Of a stretch of DNA of 64,000 bases, positions 17,402 to 25,838 are shown one piece after another. A model generated the notes under the pieces. The model searched no databases and was not told where the DNA came from. It saw only the letters and a list, made by a program, of their open reading frames with translations. Within the stretch, counting starts at the first letter, position 1. Each line of letters opens with the position of its first letter. The stretch is from Streptomyces sp. Ru62. GTDB lineage: Bacteria; Actinomycetota; Actinomycetes; Streptomycetales; Streptomycetaceae. The stretch is from positions 62,001 to 126,000 of the forward strand of contig NZ_PQSU01000010.1 of assembly GCF_002920615.1 (NCBI RefSeq). Reading direction: 5' to 3'. The position numbers were made by a program, and so were the translations under genes.

Positions 17402-17436
17402 GAGGCACCGTACGGGCCGGGAGGGCCGGGTGCCTC
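17402..17436. promoter_or_regulatory. Inverted repeat in the GNAT/GntR divergent region
   Basis: GAGGCACC (17402-17409) and GGTGCCTC (17429-17436) are perfect 8-bp arms with a 19-nt spacer, 4 nt from the acetyltransferase start. As DNA it may be the operator of the divergent GntR; as RNA it would form a hairpin in the 5' leader of the acetyltransferase transcript. Confidence 0.45.
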
Positions 17437-17469
17437 TCATTTTCCGGCAGGTGCGGGACAATCGGCCGT

Positions 17470-17841
17470 GTGAGCCTGAAGATCCGCATCGATGACAGCG
17501 CGCCCCCGTACGAGCAGGTGCGGGCGCAGATCTCCGAGCAGGCGCGGTCCGGCGCGCTCCCGGTGGGGTACCGGCTGCCGACCGTGCGGGGGCTGGCCGA
17601 GTCCCTGGGGCTCGCGGTGAACACGGTGGCGAAGGCGTACCGGGCGCTGGAGGGCGACGGGGTGATCGAGACGCGGGGGCGCAACGGCACGTTCGTGGCC
17701 GCCGCCGGCTCGGCCGCGGTGCGGGAGGCGTCCCTGGCCGCCCAGGCGTACGTCGAGCGGGTACGCCGGCTCGGGCTCGCCGAGGACGAGGCACTGGGGG
17801 CCGTGCGCGATGCCCTGCGGGCGGCCTACGGGGAGGGCTGA
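17470..17841 (+). CDS. GntR family regulator, YtrA subfamily
   Basis: 123-residue regulator. N-terminal GntR winged helix (PPYEQVRAQISEQARSGALPVGYRLPTVRGLAESLGLAVNTVAKAYRALEGDGVIETRGRNGTFV, about 11-75) followed by only a short helical tail (about 48 residues), which defines the YtrA class that typically controls ABC transporters or envelope stress genes. GTG start. Here it is divergent from an acetyltransferase instead; the inverted repeat between them is a plausible autoregulatory operator. Confidence 0.9.
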   Translation: MSLKIRIDDSAPPYEQVRAQISEQARSGALPVGYRLPTVRGLAESLGLAVNTVAKAYRALEGDGVIETRGRNGTFVAAAGSAAVREASLAAQAYVERVRRLGLAEDEALGAVRDALRAAYGEG

Positions 17842-17913
17842 GGCGGGTCGGGCACCGCCGGCCGCCGCCGTGGCCGGGCGCCGTCGCGGTGGGAACGACG
17901 AGCGGGACACGTG

Positions 17914-18681
17914 TCAGAGTTCCGCCGGCTCCGGTGTTCTCGTCACCCTCAGGCCCGCCCGCCGCGCCGCCCGGGCGAACGTCACCGCGTCCTGGACCGC
18001 CGCGCCCCCGGGGTCGTTGTTGAAGTACGCGTACACGTCCTCCGCGTCGGACCAGGTCGTCGCGACACGGTCCACCCAGGTGTCCAGGGAGCGGCGGCCG
18101 TAGCGCGGCCAGGGCTGGGCGCGGCCCTGGTGGAAGCGGACGTAGCCCCAGTCGGCGGTGCGCCACAGCGGGGTGACCGGGCGGGCCAGGACGTCCGCCC
18201 AGCACAGGGCCGCGCCACGGGACACCAGCACCTTGCGCACCTCGTCCGTCCACCAGGAGTCGTGGCGGGGTTCCACCGCGACCCTCGTACCGGCCGGGAA
18301 GCAGGCCAGGCAGGCGTCCAGCAGCGGCGGGTCGGCGCGCAGGGTGGGCGGGAGCTGGAGGAGGACCGGGCCCAGGCGGTCGCCGAGGCCCGCCGCGTGG
18401 GTCATGAGCCGGTGCACCGGCTCCTCCGGGTCCTTGAGCCGCTTGATGTGGGTGAGGTACCGGCTGGCCTTGACCGTGACCACGAAGTCCGGCGGGACGC
18501 GCCCGCGCCAGGCGGCGAAGGTGTCGTACGACGGCAGCCGGTAGAACGCGTTGTTGATCTCCACGGTCGCGAACAGCCCGGTGTACTCCTCCAGCCACAG
18601 CCGCGCCGGCACCCCGGCCGGGTAGACGTGGTCCCGCCAGTCCTTGTACTGCCACCCCGACGTGCCGACGAACAGGGTCAT
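17914..18681 (-). CDS. DUF72 domain protein
   Basis: 255-residue TIM-barrel-like protein of the DUF72 (YecE) family. Signature segments: LFVGTSGWQYKDWRDHVYP at the start, TVEINNAFYRLPSYDTFAAWRGRVPPDFVVTVKASRYLTHIKRL, and AYFNNDPGGAAVQDA near the end. The enzymatic role of the family is unresolved. ATG 18681 follows directly after the AAA ATPase gene (15 nt), same strand, so they are probably co-transcribed. Length is typical. Confidence 0.88.
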   Translation of the reverse strand: MTLFVGTSGWQYKDWRDHVYPAGVPARLWLEEYTGLFATVEINNAFYRLPSYDTFAAWRGRVPPDFVVTVKASRYLTHIKRLKDPEEPVHRLMTHAAGLGDRLGPVLLQLPPTLRADPPLLDACLACFPAGTRVAVEPRHDSWWTDEVRKVLVSRGAALCWADVLARPVTPLWRTADWGYVRFHQGRAQPWPRYGRRSLDTWVDRVATTWSDAEDVYAYFNNDPGGAAVQDAVTFARAARRAGLRVTRTPEPAEL

Positions 18682-18696
18682 ACCCTCATGAAAGCA

Positions 18697-19791
18697 CTAC
18701 AGGTACAGGCCCGCGTCCGCGCCCTCCCGGGCCCCCGGCACCGAGGTCGGCGCGGTGCCCCGGCGCAGCGCGTACAGCTCGGCGAGGGTCGCGCCCTCCC
18801 GGCCGACGCCCTCCTCGGTGCCGAGCCACTTCACCGCCTCCGGGCGGGTCAGCGGGCCGACCTCGATCCGGGCCAGGCAGCGGCCGGGGCGGACCACTGC
18901 CGGGTGCAGCCGCTCCAGGTCCTCGTTGGTGGTGACGCCGACCAGGACGTTGCGGCCCTGGCCGAGCAGGCCGTCGGTGAGGTTCAGCAGCCGGGACAGG
19001 GCCTGGCCCGCCGTGTGCCGGGCCTCGCCCCGGATCAGCTCGTCGCAGTCCTCCAGCAGCAGCAGACGCCAGCGGCCCTTGCCCGCGCCGTCGTCCTCCC
19101 CGATGGCGATGTCCATCAGATAGCCGACGTCGGAGAAGAGGCGCTCCGGGTCCAGGACGCAGTCGACCTGGCACCAGTCGCGCCAGGACCGGGCGAGGGT
19201 GCGCAGGGCCGATGTCTTGCCGGTGCCGGGCGGGCCGTGGAGCAGTAGCAGCCGGCCCGCGATGTCCTCCGGGGTCGTCTTCATCAGGCGGTCCATCGCG
19301 TCCGCCACCGGCGCCGTGTAGTTGGGCCGGACCTCGTCCCAGGTGCCCGCGGAGATCTGCCGGGTGGTGCGGTGCGGGCCGCGCCTGGGGGAGACGTACC
19401 AGAACCCCATCGTCACGTTCTCCGGCTGCGGTTCCGGCTCGTCCGCCGCGCCGTCCGTGGCCTGGCCGAGGATCCGCTCGGCCAGTTCGGCGCTGGTCGC
19501 GGTGACCGTGACGTCCGCGCCCCGGTTCCAGCGGGAGACCAGCAGGGTCCAGCCGTCCCCCTCGGCGAGGGTCGCGCTGCGGTCGTCGTCGCGGGCCGTC
19601 CGCAGCACCCGGGCGCCCTCCGGCAGCAGGGTCGCGCCCGAGCGCACCCGGTCGATGTTCGCGGCGTGCGAGTACGGCTGCTCGCCCGTCGCGAAGCGGC
19701 CGAGGAACAGCGCGTCGACGACGTCGGACGGCGAGTCGGAGTCGTCGACGTGGAGCCGGATCGGCAGAGCGTCGTGTGGGTTGGCAGACAT
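18697..19791 (-). CDS. AAA family ATPase (DUF5925-type)
   Basis: 364-residue ATPase. A beta-rich N-terminal region (about 1-140, DUF5925-like) is followed by a single AAA module with Walker A LLLHGPPGTGKTSALRT (about 180-196), Walker B WRLLLLEDCDELI and a sensor region VGVTTNEDLERLHPAVVRPGRC containing Asn and Arg residues expected of AAA proteins. Family members are common in Streptomyces without known function. ATG 19791 (GGCGG upstream) preferred over GTG 19809. Precedes the DUF72 gene; a 218-nt promoter region separates it from the divergent SGNH gene. Confidence 0.88.
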   Translation of the reverse strand: MSANPHDALPIRLHVDDSDSPSDVVDALFLGRFATGEQPYSHAANIDRVRSGATLLPEGARVLRTARDDDRSATLAEGDGWTLLVSRWNRGADVTVTATSAELAERILGQATDGAADEPEPQPENVTMGFWYVSPRRGPHRTTRQISAGTWDEVRPNYTAPVADAMDRLMKTTPEDIAGRLLLLHGPPGTGKTSALRTLARSWRDWCQVDCVLDPERLFSDVGYLMDIAIGEDDGAGKGRWRLLLLEDCDELIRGEARHTAGQALSRLLNLTDGLLGQGRNVLVGVTTNEDLERLHPAVVRPGRCLARIEVGPLTRPEAVKWLGTEEGVGREGATLAELYALRRGTAPTSVPGAREGADAGLYL

Positions 19792-20009
19792 GCCGCCATG
19801 ATCCGCCACGGATGCACTCCTCGCACGGCATTTCCGTCGCTTGACGCTGACGAGGCGTCAACCGACAGGGACCGCACGGGCAAGAGATGAGCGGTGAACG
19901 TCTTGGGTCGATCTCGTTGAGATGACAAAAGTCTTGGCATGGACACTTCCTGTCAACACGCGTAGCTGGTACCACAGTTGAGGCAGAGATCCTGCTAAAG
20001 GGAGGTTCC

Positions 20010-20816
20010 ATGAGACGTTCCCGACTTACCGGATTCGTGACCTCGCTCCTCCTCGCCGCCGGCCTCGGTCTCACCGGGGCCGCTTCGGCGCAGGCGTCCT
20101 CGACCGCCGCGACCGGCGGCTACGTCGCGCTCGGTGACTCCTACTCCTCCGGGGTGGGCGCCGGCAGCTACATCAGCTCAAGCGGCGACTGCGACCGCAG
20201 CACCAAGGCCTACCCCTACCTGTGGAACGCCGCCCACAGCCCCTCCTCGTTCGCCTTCAACGCCTGCTCCGGCGCGAAGACGGACGACGTGCTCGCCAAC
20301 CAGCTCGGCTCGCTGAACTCCTCGACCTCCTTGGTGTCCATCACCATCGGCGGCAACGACGCCGGTTTCGCCGACGTGATGACCACCTGTGTGACCAGCT
20401 CGGACAGCACGTGCCTGTCCCGCATCAACACCGCCAGGGCGTACGTCGCCAACACGCTCCCCGGCAAGCTGGACACCGTCTACAACGCGATCAGCGCCAA
20501 AGCCCCGTCCGCCCGGGTGGTCGTCATCGGCTATCCCCGCTTCTACCTGCTCGGCCAGACCTGCCTCGGCCTCTCCGAGACCAAGCGGTCCGCGATCAAC
20601 GACGCCGCCGACTACATGGACAACACCATCAAGGCCCGCGCCACCGCCCACAACTTCGTCTTCGGCGACGTCCGCACCACGTTCTCCGGCCACGAGATCT
20701 GCTCCGGTGACTCCTGGCTGCACAGCGTCAACTGGCTCAACATAGGCGAGTCGTACCACCCGACCGCGTCCGGCCAGTCCGGCGGCTACCTGCCGGTGCT
20801 GAACAACGCGGCATGA
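20010..20816 (+). CDS. Secreted SGNH-hydrolase lipase
   Basis: 268-residue exported lipase/esterase. Signal peptide about residues 1-29 (ends AASAQAS). SGNH blocks: Ser44 in GDSYSSG, Gly in the NACSGAKTDD region, Asn in IGGNDAGF, His in ESYHPTASGQ. It closely resembles the S. coelicolor secreted lipase SCO1725, whose family hydrolyses medium- to long-chain esters. ATG with GGGAGG 7 nt upstream. The leader contains TTGGCA and a purine-poor stretch that may be the promoter. Followed by a short hairpin (20827-20842) and tandem 13-mers before the convergent kinase gene. Confidence 0.93.
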   Translation: MRRSRLTGFVTSLLLAAGLGLTGAASAQASSTAATGGYVALGDSYSSGVGAGSYISSSGDCDRSTKAYPYLWNAAHSPSSFAFNACSGAKTDDVLANQLGSLNSSTSLVSITIGGNDAGFADVMTTCVTSSDSTCLSRINTARAYVANTLPGKLDTVYNAISAKAPSARVVVIGYPRFYLLGQTCLGLSETKRSAINDAADYMDNTIKARATAHNFVFGDVRTTFSGHEICSGDSWLHSVNWLNIGESYHPTASGQSGGYLPVLNNAA

Positions 20817-20826
20817 CCCGTTCGGC

Positions 20827-20842
20827 TCACCCGGCAGGGTGA
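20827..20842 (+). terminator. Short hairpin after the SGNH hydrolase gene
   Basis: TCACCC-GGCA-GGGTGA, 6-bp stem with tetraloop, 10 nt after the stop. The right arm merges into the first copy of the 13-mer repeat array. Confidence 0.4.
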
Positions 20843-20891
20843 CGTGCTCAGGTGACGTGCTCAGGTGACGTGCTCAGGGTGACGTTCTCAG
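20839..20891. repeat. Tandem 13-mer array at the 3' end of the kinase gene
   Basis: GTGACGTGCTCAG is repeated three times exactly head-to-tail (20839-20877). A fourth copy with one substitution follows after a one-base insertion (20879-20891) and covers the kinase stop codon. It lies between convergent genes and looks like a replication-slippage microsatellite. Confidence 0.85.
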
Positions 20892-22513
20892 GGTGAGGCC
20901 GAAGGTGAGGCGGAGGTCCCGGACGACGGGGTCTCCGCCGCCGTCGTACACGTCACCGAGAACGGCACCGAGTTCGACGTCGCCCGCACCGGACGGCGCA
21001 CCTCGACGCCCATCTCGTTCCCGGCCGTCCCGCCCCCGGCGTCCGCCGTCACCGTCACCCGCTGCTGCCGCGTACGCGCACCGCCCGCCGGGAACGACAG
21101 CGTCTTCCACCCCGGGTCCGACACCGATCCGTGCGCCGGCACCCACCGGTACTCCACTCGGGCGGGCAACCGGCCCACCGTGAACTCCGCCGTGAACGCG
21201 GGCGCCTGCGCGGCAGGTGGCGGACAGGTCCCGGAGTACTCCGTGTGCGCACCGGTGAGGGTGACGCGCACCGACTGGGCCGGCCCGCTGCTCGCCGACG
21301 CGCTGCTCCGTGAGGGCGAGGGAGTCCTGGTGCCCGTGTCCGTGCTGCCGCCCGGCGTGGGGGAGTGCGCAGGGCCGCTGGTCCGGCCGGTGCTCGCGCT
21401 GTCGGTCCCGTGTCCGCCCCCGTCGTCGCGATCCAGCAGCGCGTACGTCAGCCCCGCCAGCGCCAGGACGACCGCGAGCACACCCGCCACCAGCACGACG
21501 CCGGCCCGGCGGTCCCGCTCCGGCCGCCGGTCCGGCCCGGCGGCGGCCGTGGTGCCCGGATCCGGGTAGCCGGTGGGCAGCGGCGGGGTCCGGGACGGCT
21601 CCGGGGGCGGGGCGGTCGCCACCGGCGCGTACGGCGGCACACCGGGCGCGGTGTCCGCCGGCACCGACCCGCCCGCCGCGACCAGCCGCAGCTCCCGCCC
21701 CGCCTGTTCGGCCGGCAGCCGCTCGGCCGGGTCCTTGCGCAGCAGCCCCTCGACGACGGGCGCGAGCGGCCCGGCCCACCGCGGCGGTGGCAACTCCTCG
21801 TCCACGACGGCGCGCAGCGTGCTGAGCGGGGTGTCCTGCCGGAACGGGGAGGCGCCCTCGACGGCCGCGTACAGCAGCACCCCCAGCGACCACAGATCGG
21901 ACTCGGGACCCGGAGTCCGCCCCAAGGCCCGCTCCGGCGCCAGGTATTCGGGCGAACCGATCACCTCACCGGTCATGGTCAGCGCGGAACTGCCCTCCAC
22001 CGTGGCGATCCCGAAGTCGGTCAGCACCACCCGTCCGTCGTTCGCCAGCAGCACGTTGGCCGGTTTCACGTCCCGGTGGAGCACCCCGGCGGCGTGCGCG
22101 GCGCGCAGCGCGGACAGCACCTCGGCGCCGATGTGCGCGGCCCGCCGCGGTGGCAGCGGACCCTCCGCCTCCAACTGGTCGGCGAGGGACAGCCCGCGCA
22201 CCAGCTCCATCACGATCCACGGCCGGCCGCCCTCCAGTGCCACGTCGTACACCGTGACCACGTTGCGGTTCGCGACCCGGGCCGCCGCCCACGCCTCGCG
22301 CTCCAGGCGCGCGTACAACCGCTCGACCTCGTCGCCGGGCAGCCCGGCCGGTGCCCGCACCTCCTTGACGGCCACCTCGCGGTGCAGCACCTCGTCCCGG
22401 GCGCGCCACACGGTCCCCATGCCGCCCTCGCCCAACGGGGACAGCAGACGGTAGCGGCCCGCGATCACACGTTCCGGGCCCGGCTCCTCGGACACGGGCG
22501 CCCCCCAAGGCAT
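20888..22513 (-). CDS. Membrane Ser/Thr protein kinase
   Basis: 541-residue receptor-like PknB-type kinase. Kinase domain about residues 18-280: glycine loop LGEGGMGTVWRA, Lys50 in VAVKEV, catalytic Asp148 in HRDVKPAN, DFG at 166-168, activation segment ending SPEYLAPE. A Pro-rich juxtamembrane stretch leads to one membrane helix (about 337-359), then a Ser/Thr/Pro-rich linker and a roughly 120-residue extracellular domain with two cysteines. There are no PASTA repeats, so it probably does not sense muropeptides. ATG 22513 has GGGGAGG 11 nt upstream. Corresponds in position to S. coelicolor SCO1724. Confidence 0.92.
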   Translation of the reverse strand: MPWGAPVSEEPGPERVIAGRYRLLSPLGEGGMGTVWRARDEVLHREVAVKEVRAPAGLPGDEVERLYARLEREAWAAARVANRNVVTVYDVALEGGRPWIVMELVRGLSLADQLEAEGPLPPRRAAHIGAEVLSALRAAHAAGVLHRDVKPANVLLANDGRVVLTDFGIATVEGSSALTMTGEVIGSPEYLAPERALGRTPGPESDLWSLGVLLYAAVEGASPFRQDTPLSTLRAVVDEELPPPRWAGPLAPVVEGLLRKDPAERLPAEQAGRELRLVAAGGSVPADTAPGVPPYAPVATAPPPEPSRTPPLPTGYPDPGTTAAAGPDRRPERDRRAGVVLVAGVLAVVLALAGLTYALLDRDDGGGHGTDSASTGRTSGPAHSPTPGGSTDTGTRTPSPSRSSASASSGPAQSVRVTLTGAHTEYSGTCPPPAAQAPAFTAEFTVGRLPARVEYRWVPAHGSVSDPGWKTLSFPAGGARTRQQRVTVTADAGGGTAGNEMGVEVRRPVRATSNSVPFSVTCTTAAETPSSGTSASPSASP

Positions 22514-22541
22514 CTCGTGCGAATCCTCCCCAAAAGGTAGC

Positions 22542-24188
22542 TCAGCCCAGCGCGGATGCGGCCCCCCTGAGCACCAGTCCCATGCCCAGCGCGAGCACGA
22601 CCAGGGCCGACCCGAGCGGCAGGGCCCGGCGGACCAGGACGGCCACCGGATGGGCGCTCCAGCGCGGGCGCCGCTCCAGCACCCGCACCGCCCCCGCCCC
22701 CAGCCGTACGACGGCGAACCCGGCGGTGGTGAGGGTCAGCGCGAGACCTGCTCCGTACGCCACGACGAGCAGCAGCCCGAACCAGGCCTTGCCGAGCGCG
22801 GCGGCACCGACCAGCACGACCACGGCGGACGGGCTGGGCACCAGCCCACCGGCGAACCCGAGCAGGATCGTGCCGCGGAGTGTGGGCGCGGTCGGGTGGG
22901 TGTGGGTGAGGCCGCCATGGGTGTGCGTGTGCCCGCCATGGCTGTGCCCGTCGTGGGTGTGCGTGTGGTCACCGTCGCTGTGCGGGTGGGGGTGTGCGTG
23001 GTCCCCATGGGTGTGTTCCACACTGTCGTGGTGGTGATGGTGGGGGGCGGCACTGTGTCCGCCGCCCACAGTCGCCAGTTCCCGCTGTTCCACCGGTTCC
23101 TGGACCGCGACGGTCGCCCGCACACGGTCGCGCCAGGCACGGCGGACGAGGGTGACGCCCGCCGCCAGCACCAGGACGCCGCCGGCGAGACCCAGCCAGG
23201 AGATCACCGCCGGTGTGGCCGCCGAACCGGCCGTGACCAGGAGGCCCAGGGCGACCACACCGAGGGTGTGGGTCACGGTGACCGAGGCGGCCATCGGCAG
23301 CACGTCCCGTGGCCGCGCCCGGCCCCCGCGCGCCGCAGCCGTCGCGGCCATCAGGGTCTTGCCGTGGCCCGGCGCGAGCGCGTGCAGCGCGCCCAGGGCG
23401 ACGGCGATGAGCAGGGCCAGACCGGCGAAGCCGACGGTGAGGTCCTGCCGGGCCACGAGGTCCTCCAGGGCCCGGGTCCAGCGGTCGGCCCCCCGGGGGA
23501 GCACACCGGCGCCCGGGGCCGCCTGCCGCTCCGTGTCCGCCGCGAGCGCCGGGCCACCGGGACGCACCCGCAGCGAGGCGGTCCCGGTGTCGGCGGGGGA
23601 GGACAGCAGGTCCTGGGGGTAGGCGGTCAGTTCCCGGGACACCGACTCCGTCGGCACGTCGGTGGCGGTGAGCGTCATGCGGTCGCCCCGCGCCGTGATC
23701 TCCCGCCAGCCGGGCCCGCCGGCGGCACCCGCGCCCCGGAAGTCGAGGGTGACCGTGCTCGCGCGGGGCAGCGGGGCGGTCAGCCGGCACTCCACGCGCA
23801 GGGTGTCGAGGCCGGCCTGGCCGGGACGCGTGCGCGCGCTGCCGCGGACGGCCGTGAGGGCGGTCGGGCGCCCGTCGACCCGGAGGGCGCTGCCGGCGGC
23901 GGCCCGTGCGCACCGCTGCCGGGCCCAGGCGCCCAGCCCCAGCCGCTCGATGTCGGCCTTGGCCTGGGTCGCCGGGATCTCGGCGAGGTCCTCCACATGG
24001 TCGACGCGGAGCTGTCCGGGAGCGGCGACCAGGCCGTCGTAGCGATTGACGGTGAAGTTGCCGAGGGGGTGCGCGTTCGCGGTGCCGGCCGGGAGGAGGG
24101 CCAGGCCGCACACGGCGATCAGCACGCACAGCAGACGCGGTGTCACCCGGCGCGGACGCGTTTTTGACGGGCGTGGACGCGGTGTCAC
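22542..24188 (-). CDS. NicO/RcnA-type nickel-cobalt exporter with His-rich loop
   Basis: 548-residue membrane protein. Signal peptide 1-39, then an extracytoplasmic domain starting HPLGNFTVNRY (40-50) that runs to about residue 245; the transporter part follows with HALAPGHGKT (269-278), a cytosolic or periplasmic loop at 383-431 holding more than twenty histidines, and GGLVPSPSA (448-456). The paired H-x4-D/H and PSP-type motifs are those of NicO/RcnA transporters for Ni2+/Co2+. GTG 24188 overlaps the TPR gene stop by 4 nt, so translation is coupled. Direction is taken as efflux by family; other divalent metals are possible. Confidence 0.85.
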   Translation of the reverse strand: MTPRPRPSKTRPRRVTPRLLCVLIAVCGLALLPAGTANAHPLGNFTVNRYDGLVAAPGQLRVDHVEDLAEIPATQAKADIERLGLGAWARQRCARAAAGSALRVDGRPTALTAVRGSARTRPGQAGLDTLRVECRLTAPLPRASTVTLDFRGAGAAGGPGWREITARGDRMTLTATDVPTESVSRELTAYPQDLLSSPADTGTASLRVRPGGPALAADTERQAAPGAGVLPRGADRWTRALEDLVARQDLTVGFAGLALLIAVALGALHALAPGHGKTLMAATAAARGGRARPRDVLPMAASVTVTHTLGVVALGLLVTAGSAATPAVISWLGLAGGVLVLAAGVTLVRRAWRDRVRATVAVQEPVEQRELATVGGGHSAAPHHHHHDSVEHTHGDHAHPHPHSDGDHTHTHDGHSHGGHTHTHGGLTHTHPTAPTLRGTILLGFAGGLVPSPSAVVVLVGAAALGKAWFGLLLVVAYGAGLALTLTTAGFAVVRLGAGAVRVLERRPRWSAHPVAVLVRRALPLGSALVVLALGMGLVLRGAASALG

Positions 24189-25753
24189 TCGGCTCCCTCC
24201 AGCGCCTCGCGGGCCCGCGCCGCACCCAGCGGGGAGAAGCCGGGGTTCAGTTCCAGGGCCGAGGCGAGCCAGGCGCGGCCGGCCGCCCGGTGGCCGGTGG
24301 CCAGCTCGATCGCGCCCCGGTGGTAGCGGAAGGCGGCGCTGCGGTAGCCGGTGGCGGTGGCCCGGCGGGCGTAGGGCAGGGCCTCGGCGTCGCGGCCGCT
24401 CACGTGCAGCGCCCAGGCGAGGGCGTCGGCGGTGTGCACGGTGTGCCGGCGGGCCCATTCGGCGCGGGCCGCGCGCAGGGCGGCCCGCTTGTCGCCGTGG
24501 TCGGCGGCGGCCAGCGCGGTGTCCAGGTCGGCGTTGACGCCGTTGGCGCGGGCCAGCGCGGTCCAGGCGTCGACCAGGGCGTACTGCCGCCGGGCCCGCG
24601 CCCGGTCGCCGGCCGCGCCGCGCGCCTCGTACAGCTCGCCGAGTTCGACCAGCGGACCGGGCAGCGGGGAGCGGGCGACCACCGTCTCCATGTCCGTGAT
24701 CGCCCCGGCGCGGTCACCGCTCGCCGCCCGTGCGCGGGCCCGGCCCTCCAGCGCCGGCAGGTAGCCGTCGTCGGCGGCCAGGGCACGCGCGTAGTGAGTG
24801 AGCGCCGCCTTGTGGTCCCCCTGGTTCCAGGCGAGTTGGCCGAGCTGTGTGGCCACGTACGCGGTGTCGCCCGGCGAACCGGCGGCGGACAGCGCCTGCT
24901 CCAGAACCCGGCGTGCCGTGGTCACGTCCCCGCGCAGCTCGTGCACGTACGCGTACCGGGTGAAGACGGGTACGCCCGGCTTGCGCGCGTCGGCGGTCCT
25001 CGCGGCCTCGGCGGCGTCGTCGTACCGGCCGAGCTCGACCAGGGCGTCGATCCGGGAGGACAGCGCGCGCTCGCTGTACGGGTTCCGGCGCAGGGCCGCG
25101 TCCGCGAACGCCAGGGCGTCCTTGAAGTCGTGCCGGGCGGCGGCGAGGGCGGCGCGGCCGGCCAGGGCCTGGTCGCCGTCCGGCGCCAGCGACTGGGACC
25201 GCCGCAGCGCCTGTTCCGCCCGTGGGTACCGGGACGGGTCGCCCTTGGTCCGCGCCTGCTCGACGTAGGCCAGACCGAGGGTGGCCCAGGCGCCGGCGTC
25301 CTTCGGCTGGGACCGCAGATGCGCCTGGAGCGCGGTGACGCTCGCGTCCAGATCGCCCCCGCCGAGGACACCCGGGTCGACGGCGCCGACGGATACCGGC
25401 GCGGACGCCGGCACCCGGTCCGCACCGAGCGCGATCGCACCACCGGTCAGCGCCACCGCCAACAGGGCCGCGCTCAGCGTCGGTCGAGCCCGCCCCCGCC
25501 ACAGCCGCCCGAGAGCGCCGACCCGTCGCACGGCGGCGACCCGGTCGTCGCCGCCGCACGAGGAGGTCGCCCCGGAGGGTGTGGCCGCCGCAGTGCTGGA
25601 GGGCGTGGGCGCCGGTGCGGACGGTGCCGGCGACTCGTCCTCGGCCGGACCCGTGCTCGACCCGTCCTCCTCGTCACCCACCACCCTCTGCCCGTCCTCC
25701 GGCTCCGCCACCCTCTGCCCGTCCTGCTCGTCGTCGTGCCCGCGCGGGCCCAT
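24185..25753 (-). CDS. Membrane-anchored TPR repeat protein
   Basis: 522-residue protein. An acidic, Pro/Ser-rich N-terminus of about 95 residues precedes a single membrane helix (LSAALLAVALTGGAIALGA), then a long run of tetratricopeptide repeats (for example AGAWATLGLAYVEQARTKGD, ALLALSSRIDALVELGRYDDAAEAAR-like units) to the end. TPRs form protein-docking scaffolds, probably outside the membrane here. ATG 25753 with GGAGGAGAAGG upstream is preferred over a longer start at 25810. Lies between the DUF4331 gene (85 nt upstream) and the coupled NicO gene, suggesting a common membrane assembly. Confidence 0.85.
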   Translation of the reverse strand: MGPRGHDDEQDGQRVAEPEDGQRVVGDEEDGSSTGPAEDESPAPSAPAPTPSSTAAATPSGATSSCGGDDRVAAVRRVGALGRLWRGRARPTLSAALLAVALTGGAIALGADRVPASAPVSVGAVDPGVLGGGDLDASVTALQAHLRSQPKDAGAWATLGLAYVEQARTKGDPSRYPRAEQALRRSQSLAPDGDQALAGRAALAAARHDFKDALAFADAALRRNPYSERALSSRIDALVELGRYDDAAEAARTADARKPGVPVFTRYAYVHELRGDVTTARRVLEQALSAAGSPGDTAYVATQLGQLAWNQGDHKAALTHYARALAADDGYLPALEGRARARAASGDRAGAITDMETVVARSPLPGPLVELGELYEARGAAGDRARARRQYALVDAWTALARANGVNADLDTALAAADHGDKRAALRAARAEWARRHTVHTADALAWALHVSGRDAEALPYARRATATGYRSAAFRYHRGAIELATGHRAAGRAWLASALELNPGFSPLGAARAREALEGAE

Positions 25754-25838
25754 GCCTTCTCCTCCGTCGGTCGTATGGGAGGCGCGGCCCGCCGTGGGGG
25801 AGAGGAACACGGGCCGCGCCGGTCTCGGTGGGTGCGGG

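Noticed and set aside
22890..23060. CRISPR-like or tandem DNA repeat within the NicO gene
   Set aside because: The repetition comes from codons for the His-rich loop; no spacers or conserved repeat units exist.
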